Shown piece after piece: positions 47,235 to 56,578 of a DNA stretch of 64,000 bases. The notes beneath the pieces are model-generated. The model made no database searches and was not told the origin of the DNA. It saw nothing but the letters and a program-made list of their open reading frames with translations. Both the position numbers and the translations under genes were made by a program. Origin of the DNA: Acetivibrio alkalicellulosi (GTDB lineage Bacteria; Bacillota; Clostridia; Acetivibrionales; Acetivibrionaceae). The DNA is taken from assembly GCA_008125075.1 (NCBI GenBank), contig VLTH01000002.1, positions 1,020,400 through 1,084,399 on the forward strand, read 5' to 3'. Within the stretch, counting starts at the first letter, position 1; each line of letters starts with the position of its first letter.

Positions 47235-47271
47235 AAAACACATCAAATCTTGATAAAATTTGATGTGTTTT
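47235..47271 (-). terminator. Terminator of the GH9 cellulase gene
   Basis: A perfect 13-bp stem (AAAACACATCAAA with TTTGATGTGTTTT). On the minus strand it is followed by a run of T. It is 100 bases beyond the GH9 stop codon. Confidence 0.85.
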
Positions 47272-47370
47272 CGAATGTTTGTAAATAAAACATCTTAAAA
47301 CTTATATATAACTTAAGGCTTTATTTAACCCAAATTGAGCAAGTGAAAGACCTGAAGTATATTTTACCTA

Positions 47371-49596
47371 TTACTTAAAAGGTAACGTATCTATCATTTC
47401 AAGTATATATCGTCTTAATATAATACAGTCAGTAGAGTTTATAAGACCATCAGCATTTACATCAGCCGCTAATAAGTTAACATTATTAACAGGAATTTCA
47501 AGTACTAATCTTCTTAATAAGATATAGTCAGTAGAGTTTACTATTCCATCACCGTTTAGATCACCATATATAAAATCCTGTGTTGGAGGTGTAGTAGGTG
47601 GTGGTGAAGGTGGAGTTGGGCCTCCAGGTGGCTCTTGACCCCAAAGTAGAACACCATTATCATATATTGGAACATAGGGTGTCATAGCTGCAAAGGATAT
47701 ATTGTCATAATCAGGATTATCATGTACACCTTGATAAGACCAGTCATTATCGTGAGTACCAACCCCGTCTCTATATGAAATTGATACAGTGGCATCCTTT
47801 TGACACAATGTCCACTCAGCAGGCATAATTTGCGTACCTGTAAAGTCAACTGTAAAATAGTATATATTATCAACATAGTGCTCTAATCCTCGAAGAGTTG
47901 CTCCCTGATGTGCACCAAGTTCAATTTGTACTGCATCTATGCCTCGACCAGCTTCAAATACTTCAGTTAAATCCATAAAGTAACGAGCAGATAATGTATC
48001 TTTCATTGTAGGAGGTCTTGCAGAACGATTGTTAACTTGTAACATTACATTCAAAGTGCCATATCCTTCATAAATTCTCCATGCTCGTACGAAGTATTCA
48101 TTTAAGTCATCTTTAGGTTCTCTAAAATCCTCAGGTTGAGGCCAGTTTTGAAGAGGTTCACCACCGTGCAAATCAAACATTTTAGCTAACGCACCTACAA
48201 AACCTGCGTTGTAATCGATTGCAACTTCATTCATAATGTAGTCTTTTATATCGTCTACCCAGTGATCTCTTGAATCAGGTCCTCCCACTAGTGCACCATA
48301 AAGAATGTGCCTACTAAAGGATGGAACCTCAGGCATGCTTACCCATGAACCGTGTGCTGTTCTATGATGAGGATGTTGTGGTGAATTTTCACCGAAGCCT
48401 ACTACATAACTTCCGCCCCTTGGATTATCTCCAAGTGCATAATTTATTTGTCTTTCAGCAAATCTACGATAATCATCTTTTTTAGATAGGGTTCCAACAG
48501 TTCGATCATCAGACCATACAAATGCTAAAAAGGCAGCAGTTGAAGCATAACGTAAGGATCCCCACGGTGATAGCCAGGCAAGTCCACCTGGAGTGTAAGT
48601 TATACCACCATTTGGAAGGAAAAAGTCTAGGTTTCTTTCAACCATAAATGCATAAGTTTCATCTTTTGTAACCTGAGCTATTTTCATTGCTGCACCATAA
48701 CTTACATCATCCCAACAATGAGTGTGAAAACCACCAATTGTATTAACTGGCATAACAGAAATAGCTTTGTCAAGGTAATCTTGCTCACCTGTTTTTATAT
48801 GAAGCCAAATTGCACCCCATGCAAGATCATCAACATATCCACCAGATGGATATAAAATATCAAGTGGATTTCGTCCTCTATATGTATAGCCAAAATTAAA
48901 AATTCTTTCCGCATGCATAAGGCATTTTGCTGCATATTGAGGATCAGTTTCTTCAAATATCAAAGATGCAATAGCTAAAGCTGCTGCAACCATACCAGCA
49001 ACATCAGAACCAGGTGTTGATGGATCCAATCTAAATGAACTTCTGTCAGTTCTATAGTCTAACAGCTCGTGTGGAATCCATACAGAGTGGTCAGATTGAC
49101 CATGTCCACACATATAATAAAGAACATTAGGCTCTGGATTTGCCTTAATTAAAAAATCTGTACCCCATTTGATTTCATCTAAAATATCTTCTAATAATCC
49201 AGAGTTTTTAAATCCATCTCTAAACTCATATACTGCCCATCCCAATTGACTTGCAGTGTATGAAATGGTATGGGTAAATTTAATGCCGTCTCCTGCATCA
49301 GCCCAACCACCTGTTAAGTCAAGGCCTACATCTTGTCCATCTGTCATAGCTGATTTGCTTCTATAAGGCAAAATATAATCATCAGGGATATCTCCAAGAC
49401 GGTTTGCCTTATAAAAAAGAAGTGATTTTTGCAAAGCTTCACCATAATTATAGTGAGAACCACCATATCTAGGTGAAGTATTTGCCTGAGTTACTGGTAT
49501 AGACACAAAAGTAGGTAACAAAAAAGAAGTTATCATTATAATAGCTGTTACCAGAGTTAATTTTTTGTGCCACATTACACCTTTTGTTTTCAACAT
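47371..49596 (-). CDS. Cellulosomal GH9 endoglucanase (GH9-CBM3c-dockerin)
   Basis: A 741-residue secreted cellulase. A signal peptide (about 1-38, ending TQA) precedes a GH9 domain (about 45-480) with the catalytic base in GGWADAGDGIKF (about 100) and the catalytic Glu in NEVAIDYNAGFVGAL (about 457). A CBM3c-like module (about 510-650, RYFMDLTEVFEAG) guides the chain, as in processive theme-B GH9 enzymes. A Pro-rich linker leads to a type I dockerin with two Ca loops, DLNGDGIVNSTD and DVNADGLINSTD. AAAGGAGAG is spaced 8 bases from the ATG. It is divergent from the A2M-dockerin gene at 49931. Confidence 0.93.
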   Translation of the reverse strand: MLKTKGVMWHKKLTLVTAIIMITSFLLPTFVSIPVTQANTSPRYGGSHYNYGEALQKSLLFYKANRLGDIPDDYILPYRSKSAMTDGQDVGLDLTGGWADAGDGIKFTHTISYTASQLGWAVYEFRDGFKNSGLLEDILDEIKWGTDFLIKANPEPNVLYYMCGHGQSDHSVWIPHELLDYRTDRSSFRLDPSTPGSDVAGMVAAALAIASLIFEETDPQYAAKCLMHAERIFNFGYTYRGRNPLDILYPSGGYVDDLAWGAIWLHIKTGEQDYLDKAISVMPVNTIGGFHTHCWDDVSYGAAMKIAQVTKDETYAFMVERNLDFFLPNGGITYTPGGLAWLSPWGSLRYASTAAFLAFVWSDDRTVGTLSKKDDYRRFAERQINYALGDNPRGGSYVVGFGENSPQHPHHRTAHGSWVSMPEVPSFSRHILYGALVGGPDSRDHWVDDIKDYIMNEVAIDYNAGFVGALAKMFDLHGGEPLQNWPQPEDFREPKDDLNEYFVRAWRIYEGYGTLNVMLQVNNRSARPPTMKDTLSARYFMDLTEVFEAGRGIDAVQIELGAHQGATLRGLEHYVDNIYYFTVDFTGTQIMPAEWTLCQKDATVSISYRDGVGTHDNDWSYQGVHDNPDYDNISFAAMTPYVPIYDNGVLLWGQEPPGGPTPPSPPPTTPPTQDFIYGDLNGDGIVNSTDYILLRRLVLEIPVNNVNLLAADVNADGLINSTDCIILRRYILEMIDTLPFK

Positions 49597-49930
49597 AACA
49601 TATACTCTCCTTTTATAATATTTTTTATATTTTAAAATATAAAAGACATAATAAGCATCTTAATATAATTATATAATGATACATTTAATCTGTACAGAAA
49701 ATATTGCTATTGGCTTATTTATTTTTTAACACATACTGATGCAAACTGAGTGAATGTAAAAAAGTGAAGAATAATATGAACACATGCAAACCTCAAGAAT
49801 TTAGAACCAAATATATAATTATAATTTTTTATATAATTAAAGAAAATAAAGGAACTTTTCTTTCTTATAAGTCGTCATAATATGTTATAATTGAGGTATA
49901 TATTATAAAAAATAAGGGGGGAATAGTATT
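49597..49930. promoter_or_regulatory. Divergent promoter region of GH9 and A2M copy 2
   Basis: About 330 AT-rich bases between two divergent genes for dockerin proteins. A TATAAT at about 49889 may serve the A2M gene and TATAAT sequences near 49610-49680 may serve GH9, but no clean -35 boxes were found. At 49751 a frame fragment of the ECKKSEE type resembles the worn Cys-rich remnants at 12302 and 16132. Confidence 0.4.
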
Positions 49931-52900
49931 ATGTTTAAAAGACTAATTTCAGTGTTATTAATTATATCATTTATTGTTATAATATCAGTACCTGGTTTAT
50001 CATCTGGAGCAAGCGCATATCCTAGAAATGGATTTAGACTAGTGGCGGTAGAGTCTGATTCTACTGGCATTTCAGTTGATACTGAGTTTTTGCTTGAGAC
50101 TAAAAAAGATTTTTCATTAAATGATGTCAAAGAAGCTTTTTCAATTGATGGTGAGCCTGATCCAGTTATTAAAGAACTGGACAAAAACTTTTTTAGTATT
50201 AATCTTTCAAGACCACTTTTAGAAAATACATTATACACATTCAGAATGAATAAGGATGTTGAGACAACTTGGGTTTTTCAAACACAAACTGAGTTTAAGA
50301 TTTTAGGATCTCTTCCAGGAAACCAATCTATTGGAGTACCTGTAAACTCAGGAATAGAGATTAATTTTAGTCACAGTAATTTTAGCGATATAAAAGATCA
50401 TTTTGAGATTATTCCACATGTTGAAGGAAGATTTCAAATACATGATAAAACAGCTGTATTTGTTCCTAATGGGTTAGAATTTGAGACAATTTATACAGTT
50501 AGAATAAAAAAAGGCATCCAAATTAACGGAACTGACAGAGTAATAAATGATGATTACATATTTTCTTTTGAAACAAGAGCTAAAGAAACATCTCAACCAC
50601 AAGAGAATACTATCACAATTAACTACAATCAGCAGATAACTGAGGTTTCTTCAGATGAAGATATTGAACTTTCACTAAGATACCATATTAGAAACCCAGG
50701 TAATAGTGTTCCTGTGCTAGATGTTAATACAAGTGTTTATGCATATAGAGATTTTGAATCTTTCCACGAAGCAGTTATATTAAGAAATATTCCTCCAGAG
50801 TGGGCACAAATAAACTATAGCAATACAGTTATTCCTGTAGATGGTCTACAAAAAGTATTGGAATTTAATCATGTAATAAATGAAGATCAAACCACATATG
50901 GAAATGCACTAATTAAAATTCCTCAAAAACTTCCAAAAGGTTATTATGTTGTTGACAGTTATTGTAGGGATAAAAGGGCTCAACAATTTGTTCAAGTTAC
51001 AGATACAGGAATTTTCATAACAAAGAGTACATCTAAAACATTAGTTTGGGTAAATGATTTAAAAACAAATAAACCATTGGCAAATGCAAAAATAAGCTTT
51101 TATGGAATAGATGATGTTTTTTATTCTAATAACAATGGAATATCAACTTTTGATACAGATTTAATTGATAATTTGACAAGACAAGAAAGCATGGTTAGTT
51201 TTTATGATGATTATTATTTTAGATATTACTATGGAGGGAATTATAATAAACAATTTATGTCTGTAACAACTGCCAATGGAGATAAATCTCTTCTTAACAC
51301 AAGCTCATATAGCAGTGGAAGCGGAAATAATTATTGGAAATATTTCTTTACAGACAGAGGAATGTATAAACCTAATGACACTATCAGTTTATGGGGGTTT
51401 ATTAAAAACAGATATGAATATGAAGATATTAATTATCTTACATTAGAAATATCCCAAGGATATTTTTGGGGTGGACGAAGTGGTCTGCCAGTAGTAAAAG
51501 AGAATATTGAAGTAACAGATAATTTTTTTGAAGGAGAAATACAGATTCCAAACCTTCCTATGGGTCATTATACCATTAGTATTAAAAAAGGTAATGATAC
51601 TATATCTAATAGTATGATTAGAGTAGAGGAATATGTTAAACCATCCTACAAGATGGAAATAACGAAAGATAAAGTTGCTGTTTTTGTTGGAGATGAGGTT
51701 AATTTTAATCTTAAGGCAGCATTTTTTGAGGGTACAGGAGTATCCAACCTAAACACAAGCTATAGTATTAATACTGGTTCTCTAACAGGATTAAGGATAA
51801 ATGAGAATGCTGTTACAGATGTAAGAGGCAATTATAATATAAAATATTTACCAGAAGTCACAAGAAATATTCAGGGAATATACTCAATTCCAATTACAGC
51901 TAGAGCTCTATTGCCTGAAACAGGTGAGATAAGTGCTTCAAATTCTGTAAGAGTATTTGTTAATGACGTTGACGTTCAAAGAAATGGTAATATTAAAAAT
52001 GAAGTAGGATATATTAATGCAAAAGTTCATGAAATTGTACTTGATCGTTTAAACGATGGAACTGCTAATCACTTTAATGATTATTTAGGTAATCCTGTTG
52101 CAAACAAACGAATTACAGGTACGATAAATAAAAATACATGGATTAAAGAAAAGACAGGTACATACTATGACTATATAAACAAAGTAACTTATGACACTTT
52201 TAGATACAGATTACAAACTACTAAACTTAAGGACTTCTCAATGTTCACAGACAGTGATGGAGAAGCCTCTTATACTTTTGATGCTCCTAAAATTGAAAAC
52301 ACATATTATTCTGCAGATATAAGCTGTGTTGACAACTCAGGAAGAAATATGACCTTTAGAGTTTTTATTGGAGAACGTATAGATTATTCAAGGCATTACA
52401 ATGACAATACTTATAATTTAAGGCCTAATAAGAATAATTATAGACTGGGTGAAAATGTAGAACTTGACTTTACATTTGCAAATAATAATCTTCCCGATGG
52501 AAACTATATTTATATTTATTCACAGAATGGAATAATGGACTATGATATTTCAAATAAATCAAAGCATAATTTTAAGTTTACAAAGGATTATATGCCAAAT
52601 GTTCATACAACAGCAGTTTATTTCAACGGTAGAACTTATGTATCTGCAAGTACAAGTATTCAATATGATATGGAAGAAAAAAATCTAATTATAGAGGGGA
52701 AAACAGATAAAGATTACTACAGGCCTGGTGAAACAGTAAAGTTATATGTTGATGTTAAAGATATTGCTGGTAATCCTGTAAAATCAGTAGTAAATGCAAG
52801 TATCGTAGACGAAGCATTTTTTAGTTTGTTAGATCAAAATGTAAATGTTTTAGATAATTTATACTCAAGAGTTATTTCAGGAATATACTATGAGAAAAAA

Positions 52901-55084
52901 TCCCATGTTGGTTATAATATGGATCCATGGGATGATATAAGATATGCACCACCGTCAAATGGAGTAGAAGCACCTTCTGAGGACGCTAGTAATTCCGATG
53001 TAAGATCTGATTTTAGAGATACAGCTAGATTTGTAAGTATTGAAACTGACAGTGATGGAAAAGGCCATATTAGTTTTAAACTACCTGATAATGTTACTTC
53101 GTGGAGAATAACTCTTACTGCAATTTCAAAAGAGCTTCATGCAGGGAGTGAAAAGACAAACATGATTGTAACACTGCCATTTTTTATTAACTATAGTTTT
53201 AATAATTCCTATTTAAAAGGCGATCAACCAGTAATGGCAGTAAATGCTTATGGTGTTGGGTTACATGAAAAAGATGATGTGTATTTTGAAGTTTATGACA
53301 AAGAAAATCCAGATACAAGAATTACTGTTAGAGGAAAAGCCTTTGAACGAATAAATATTCCACTATGGACTCTTGAAGAAGGTTACTATGATCTAATTAT
53401 TAGAGCCTATACCGAAAATGGGTTTTCAGATGCAGTACAGCATTCGATTAATGTGGTTGATTCCTATTATCAACTTGAAAGGGCAGAATTTGCAGATGTT
53501 GTGTCTGGTATGGATATAAAAGCTGGGGAACAAGGATACACAAGTCTTACATTCCATGACAGAAGTAATGGTATGTATTTCTCACAATTGTTAAGTTTAT
53601 ACTTTAGAACTGGTAATAGAATTGACCAGCTTATATCTAGATATATTGCCTCACAACTTTTAAGTGAGTACTTTGATGATTATTTTGTTAATCTAATAGA
53701 CCAACCTGATCTTTCACAGTATCAGAAACATGATGGTGGGCTATCTCTGCTTCCTTATTCTGAAAGTGATATTGACTTAACTGCAAAGATGGTAGTATAT
53801 GCAAAAGATATGGTAAACACACAACAACTTAAAAATTACTTTAATGATAAACTTAATGATAATAGCAGTAGAATAAAAGCACTCTATGGACTGTCTGTAT
53901 TAAAAGAACCGGTTCTTTTAATGCTTGAGGAGGCAGAAAAAATTGATAATTTAAGTATAATTGATACAATATATCTTGCTCTTTCATATTATGAACTTGG
54001 TGATTATTTTAAAGCACAATCAATATATGATGAAAGAATATCTAAACACATAGAAGAATTTGCTCCTTACTATAGGGTGAATACTAAATCTAGCAAGGAT
54101 GATATACTAGAAGCGACTTCTCTTTGTGCTTACCTTGCAGCTAAACTTGACAGACCAGAAAAAACTGGATTGTATGAATACTGCTTGAGAAATTTCACAA
54201 GAGATATTTTAATATACACAGAAAAGCTTATGTATATAACTGAGGAAATTGGAAAAGCAGACAGTGAAAATGTTCAATTTACTTATACTTATGATGGAGA
54301 AGAAAGAACTATAGAATTGAAAAATGGCAGAAGCCACACAATGAGACTATTGCCTCATCAGTTAGAGAAGTTTGAAATAACTGATGTTAAGGGTAAGGTT
54401 TCTTTAGTATCAGTATTTAAAGAAAGTGTTTTTGATATTAAAGAACAAAGTAATGAAATATCAGTAAGACGTTCGTATCACTTTGAAAACGGAACACCTA
54501 TTTCATCATATACACTAAAACAAGGAGATATTATAAAGGTGCGTCTTGAGTGGAATTTAAGTGATACTGCATTTGATGGAGTATATGAAATAACAGACTA
54601 TTTACCTTCAGGATTAAAACCTTACAGATCATTAAGAAATGTTGAAGGACAAAAAGTTACATTCTATGCTTATAGATCATCAAGGACATATGTTGAATAC
54701 TATGCAAGAGTTGTAAGCCCTGGGGTGTATACAGCACAGGGAACTGTTATCCAAGGTAGAACGTCAAGGGATATAATTAATACAGCAAAAACAGATATAA
54801 TAACAGTTGAAACAGATGAATTAGTATCAATACCAATTGATCCGCCACCCTTTTCACCATCTCTAGACCCAATATTATATGGAGATTTAAATGGTGATGG
54901 TAAAATAAACTCAATAGACTATGTATTGCTAAGGAGATATTTGCTTGAAATAATTGATAGTTTTCCTGTTGCAATTGAAGCAGCAGATTTAAACGGGGAT
55001 GGAAAGGTTAACTCAACTGACCTGGTAATATTAAGAAGGTATTTACTTGTTATGATAGATAGGTTTCCGGTTCAACAAAGATAG
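49931..55084 (+). CDS. Alpha-2-macroglobulin-like protein with type I dockerin (copy 2)
   Basis: A 1717-residue paralogue of 20139-25316, alike along its whole length, with long identical runs such as DNVTSWRIT and YTAQG. The order is the same: signal peptide (about 1-30, no lipobox), Big_5-like Ig, MG domains, A2M core, toroid, Pro linker, dockerin (about 1645-1715). The thioester site reads TGNRIDQ, again without Cys. The bait-like stretch near 1000 (PWDDIRYAPPSNGVEAPSE) differs strongly from copy 1 (PSMPSAPSSPLAPENSD). The first dockerin loop has INSID where the others have INSTD. AAGGGGGGA precedes the ATG. It is divergent from the GH9 gene. Confidence 0.9.
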   Translation: MFKRLISVLLIISFIVIISVPGLSSGASAYPRNGFRLVAVESDSTGISVDTEFLLETKKDFSLNDVKEAFSIDGEPDPVIKELDKNFFSINLSRPLLENTLYTFRMNKDVETTWVFQTQTEFKILGSLPGNQSIGVPVNSGIEINFSHSNFSDIKDHFEIIPHVEGRFQIHDKTAVFVPNGLEFETIYTVRIKKGIQINGTDRVINDDYIFSFETRAKETSQPQENTITINYNQQITEVSSDEDIELSLRYHIRNPGNSVPVLDVNTSVYAYRDFESFHEAVILRNIPPEWAQINYSNTVIPVDGLQKVLEFNHVINEDQTTYGNALIKIPQKLPKGYYVVDSYCRDKRAQQFVQVTDTGIFITKSTSKTLVWVNDLKTNKPLANAKISFYGIDDVFYSNNNGISTFDTDLIDNLTRQESMVSFYDDYYFRYYYGGNYNKQFMSVTTANGDKSLLNTSSYSSGSGNNYWKYFFTDRGMYKPNDTISLWGFIKNRYEYEDINYLTLEISQGYFWGGRSGLPVVKENIEVTDNFFEGEIQIPNLPMGHYTISIKKGNDTISNSMIRVEEYVKPSYKMEITKDKVAVFVGDEVNFNLKAAFFEGTGVSNLNTSYSINTGSLTGLRINENAVTDVRGNYNIKYLPEVTRNIQGIYSIPITARALLPETGEISASNSVRVFVNDVDVQRNGNIKNEVGYINAKVHEIVLDRLNDGTANHFNDYLGNPVANKRITGTINKNTWIKEKTGTYYDYINKVTYDTFRYRLQTTKLKDFSMFTDSDGEASYTFDAPKIENTYYSADISCVDNSGRNMTFRVFIGERIDYSRHYNDNTYNLRPNKNNYRLGENVELDFTFANNNLPDGNYIYIYSQNGIMDYDISNKSKHNFKFTKDYMPNVHTTAVYFNGRTYVSASTSIQYDMEEKNLIIEGKTDKDYYRPGETVKLYVDVKDIAGNPVKSVVNASIVDEAFFSLLDQNVNVLDNLYSRVISGIYYEKKSHVGYNMDPWDDIRYAPPSNGVEAPSEDASNSDVRSDFRDTARFVSIETDSDGKGHISFKLPDNVTSWRITLTAISKELHAGSEKTNMIVTLPFFINYSFNNSYLKGDQPVMAVNAYGVGLHEKDDVYFEVYDKENPDTRITVRGKAFERINIPLWTLEEGYYDLIIRAYTENGFSDAVQHSINVVDSYYQLERAEFADVVSGMDIKAGEQGYTSLTFHDRSNGMYFSQLLSLYFRTGNRIDQLISRYIASQLLSEYFDDYFVNLIDQPDLSQYQKHDGGLSLLPYSESDIDLTAKMVVYAKDMVNTQQLKNYFNDKLNDNSSRIKALYGLSVLKEPVLLMLEEAEKIDNLSIIDTIYLALSYYELGDYFKAQSIYDERISKHIEEFAPYYRVNTKSSKDDILEATSLCAYLAAKLDRPEKTGLYEYCLRNFTRDILIYTEKLMYITEEIGKADSENVQFTYTYDGEERTIELKNGRSHTMRLLPHQLEKFEITDVKGKVSLVSVFKESVFDIKEQSNEISVRRSYHFENGTPISSYTLKQGDIIKVRLEWNLSDTAFDGVYEITDYLPSGLKPYRSLRNVEGQKVTFYAYRSSRTYVEYYARVVSPGVYTAQGTVIQGRTSRDIINTAKTDIITVETDELVSIPIDPPPFSPSLDPILYGDLNGDGKINSIDYVLLRRYLLEIIDSFPVAIEAADLNGDGKVNSTDLVILRRYLLVMIDRFPVQQR

Positions 55085-55098
55085 TAAAGTATATTTAC

Positions 55099-55134
55099 AA
55101 GTTAGCTCTAGGAGTAATCTCCTGGAGCTAACTT
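55099..55134 (+). terminator. Terminator of A2M copy 2
   Basis: AAGTTAGCTC with GAGCTAACTT, extended inward by AGGAG/CTCCT, ending in TTTTAG, 15 bases after the stop. Confidence 0.8.
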
Positions 55135-55180
55135 TTAGTAATGCTGAAAATTAATTTATCCACCTGAGAAGATTAGTATA

Positions 55181-55208
55181 TTGATTTTTCTATATAAAGT
55201 GTTATATT
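55181..55208 (+). promoter_or_regulatory. Promoter of the YpmA-like small gene
   Basis: TTGATT (55181-55186), a 16-base spacer and TATATT (55203-55208), 34 bases upstream of the small gene's start codon. Confidence 0.5.
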
Positions 55209-55241
55209 AGTATTAAAGAAGATAATAATTGGAGGATACAA

Positions 55242-55409
55242 ATGAAATTTGATGATAAACTTGAACTTAAGTGTGTGATGGAATTGGAATCAAATCTTGA
55301 GTTGTATAAGGTTGTAGATTTTTTAAATAAAAACCTAAAAGATAAAAAGTTATTATTTGGATTAACTATGAAAGAAAAAAAGATGAAAATATCAATTTAT
55401 GAGACTTAG
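55242..55409 (+). CDS. YpmA-like small protein (DUF4264 type)
   Basis: A 55-residue cytoplasmic protein beginning MKFDDKLELKCVMELESNLE and containing YKVVDFLNKNLKDKKLLFGL near the centre. Length and the VVDFLNK...LFGL pattern match the small YpmA/DUF4264 proteins of Bacillus and Clostridia as I recall them; the function is unknown. A TTGGAGGAT ribosome site lies correctly before the ATG. Its stop codon at 55407-55409 is inside the first bases of a palindromic repeat (55405-55511), so the element may supply the gene's end or its terminator. Confidence 0.7.
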   Translation: MKFDDKLELKCVMELESNLELYKVVDFLNKNLKDKKLLFGLTMKEKKMKISIYET

Positions 55410-55511
55410 TAATGGCTAAGAAATAACATCCAATTCTCATCGTTCAAAACCCGTAAAAACATCGGGATTTTGTACTTGAGAATATGAAGTTATTTCTAAG
55501 GCATTCCTTAG
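55405..55511. repeat. 107-bp palindromic element, copy A
   Basis: A long imperfect palindrome whose arms include GCTAAGAAATAAC / GTTATTTCTAAGGC, ATTCTCA / TTGAGAAT and CAAAACCCG / CGGGATTTTG. Almost the same sequence lies at 63318-63423; I count about one base difference in the core. It starts at the stop codon of the YpmA-like gene. It looks like a mobile MITE-type or structured RNA element. Confidence 0.9.
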
Positions 55512-55523
55512 TAACGTGAAAGT

Positions 55524-55587
55524 ATAACTTCAACACTATTTCAGGCCGTATTTGATGCCAAATAGATCCCAAAAGTTGAAGTATTAC
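55524..55587. repeat. Nested-hairpin intergenic repeat, family 2 copy B
   Basis: Outer arms ATAACTTCAAC and GTTGAAGTAT enclose an inner GGCCGTATTTG / CCAAATAGATCC stem, matching the layout of 47054-47125. It directly follows the 107-bp palindrome. From 55588 to the RpiR gene only AT-rich DNA is seen. Confidence 0.6.
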
Positions 55588-55687
55588 TTATATAATAAGA
55601 TTTTATTTTGATTAGTGGCAAAAGTTCAAAAATAATTATGGTTGAAGTAGTAATATAATATAATAACTTATGATAAGGGGTTACAGA

Positions 55688-56566
55688 ATGGAAAACAGAA
55701 AAAATGATTTAATAACTACAATTGAAGCTAGTATGGAAGAATTTAGTAAAGGGCAAAAATTAATTGCCAATTACATAATAAACCATTATGACAAAGCTGC
55801 TTTTATGACAGCTGCAAGACTAGGTGAAGAAGTTGGAGTAAGTGAATCAACAGTGGTAAGGTTTGCGTGTGAAATTGGCTTTGATGGATATCCAAAACTA
55901 CAAAGAGTTTTAAGAGAGTTAATAAAAACTAAGCTTACATCTGTTCAGAGGATGGAAGTGTCATCTAATCGTATAGATCAAAGTAATGTAATAAAAAGTG
56001 TACTTTTATCAGATATGGACAAAATAAAAACAACATTAGAAGAAATTGATCCAATTGCTTTTGATAATATTGTGGAGAGTATATTAAAAGCAAATAAGAT
56101 ATATATACTAGGAGTTAGGAGTTCGGCTCCATTAGCTAGTTTTTTAGGTTTTTACTTTAATCTTATATTTAATAATGTTAGACTTGTTCATACTACAAGT
56201 GTAAGTGAAATGTTCGAGCAAATAATATATGCATCAGAAGGAGATGTTATGATAGGAATTAGCTTTCCTAGATATTCAAAAAGGACAATAAATGCAATGA
56301 AATATGGTAGGAGTCAGGGGGCAACTGTAATTGCTATCACTGATAGTGAAGAATCTCCTTTGGCCGAAAATGCAAATCATGTTATCACTGCCAGAAGTGA
56401 TATGGCTTCTTTTGTTGACTCATTAGTTGCACCACTTAGCGTAATCAATGCATTAATTGCAGCTATTGGAATGAGAAGAAAAGAGCATGTGTATAAGACT
56501 TTTGAAAACTTAGAAAAGATTTGGGATGAATATGGTGTATATGAGAAAAATGATAAAACGTTTTAA
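55688..56566 (+). CDS. RpiR-family transcriptional regulator (HTH plus SIS)
   Basis: A 292-residue regulator. The N-terminal HTH-6 domain (about 1-80) includes FSKGQKLIANYIINHYDKAA and LGEEVGVSESTVVRFACEIG. The C-terminal SIS sugar-phosphate-binding domain (about 125-260) includes IYILGVRSSAPLASFLGFY and GISFPRYSKRTINAM. It would sense a phosphosugar and control sugar metabolism, though no sugar gene is adjacent. AAGGGG is spaced 7 bases from the ATG at 55688; the frame is open from 55670 but without a ribosome site. The flavoprotein gene follows after 12 bases. Confidence 0.9.
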   Translation: MENRKNDLITTIEASMEEFSKGQKLIANYIINHYDKAAFMTAARLGEEVGVSESTVVRFACEIGFDGYPKLQRVLRELIKTKLTSVQRMEVSSNRIDQSNVIKSVLLSDMDKIKTTLEEIDPIAFDNIVESILKANKIYILGVRSSAPLASFLGFYFNLIFNNVRLVHTTSVSEMFEQIIYASEGDVMIGISFPRYSKRTINAMKYGRSQGATVIAITDSEESPLAENANHVITARSDMASFVDSLVAPLSVINALIAAIGMRRKEHVYKTFENLEKIWDEYGVYEKNDKTF

Positions 56567-56578
56567 GGAGATTGACCA

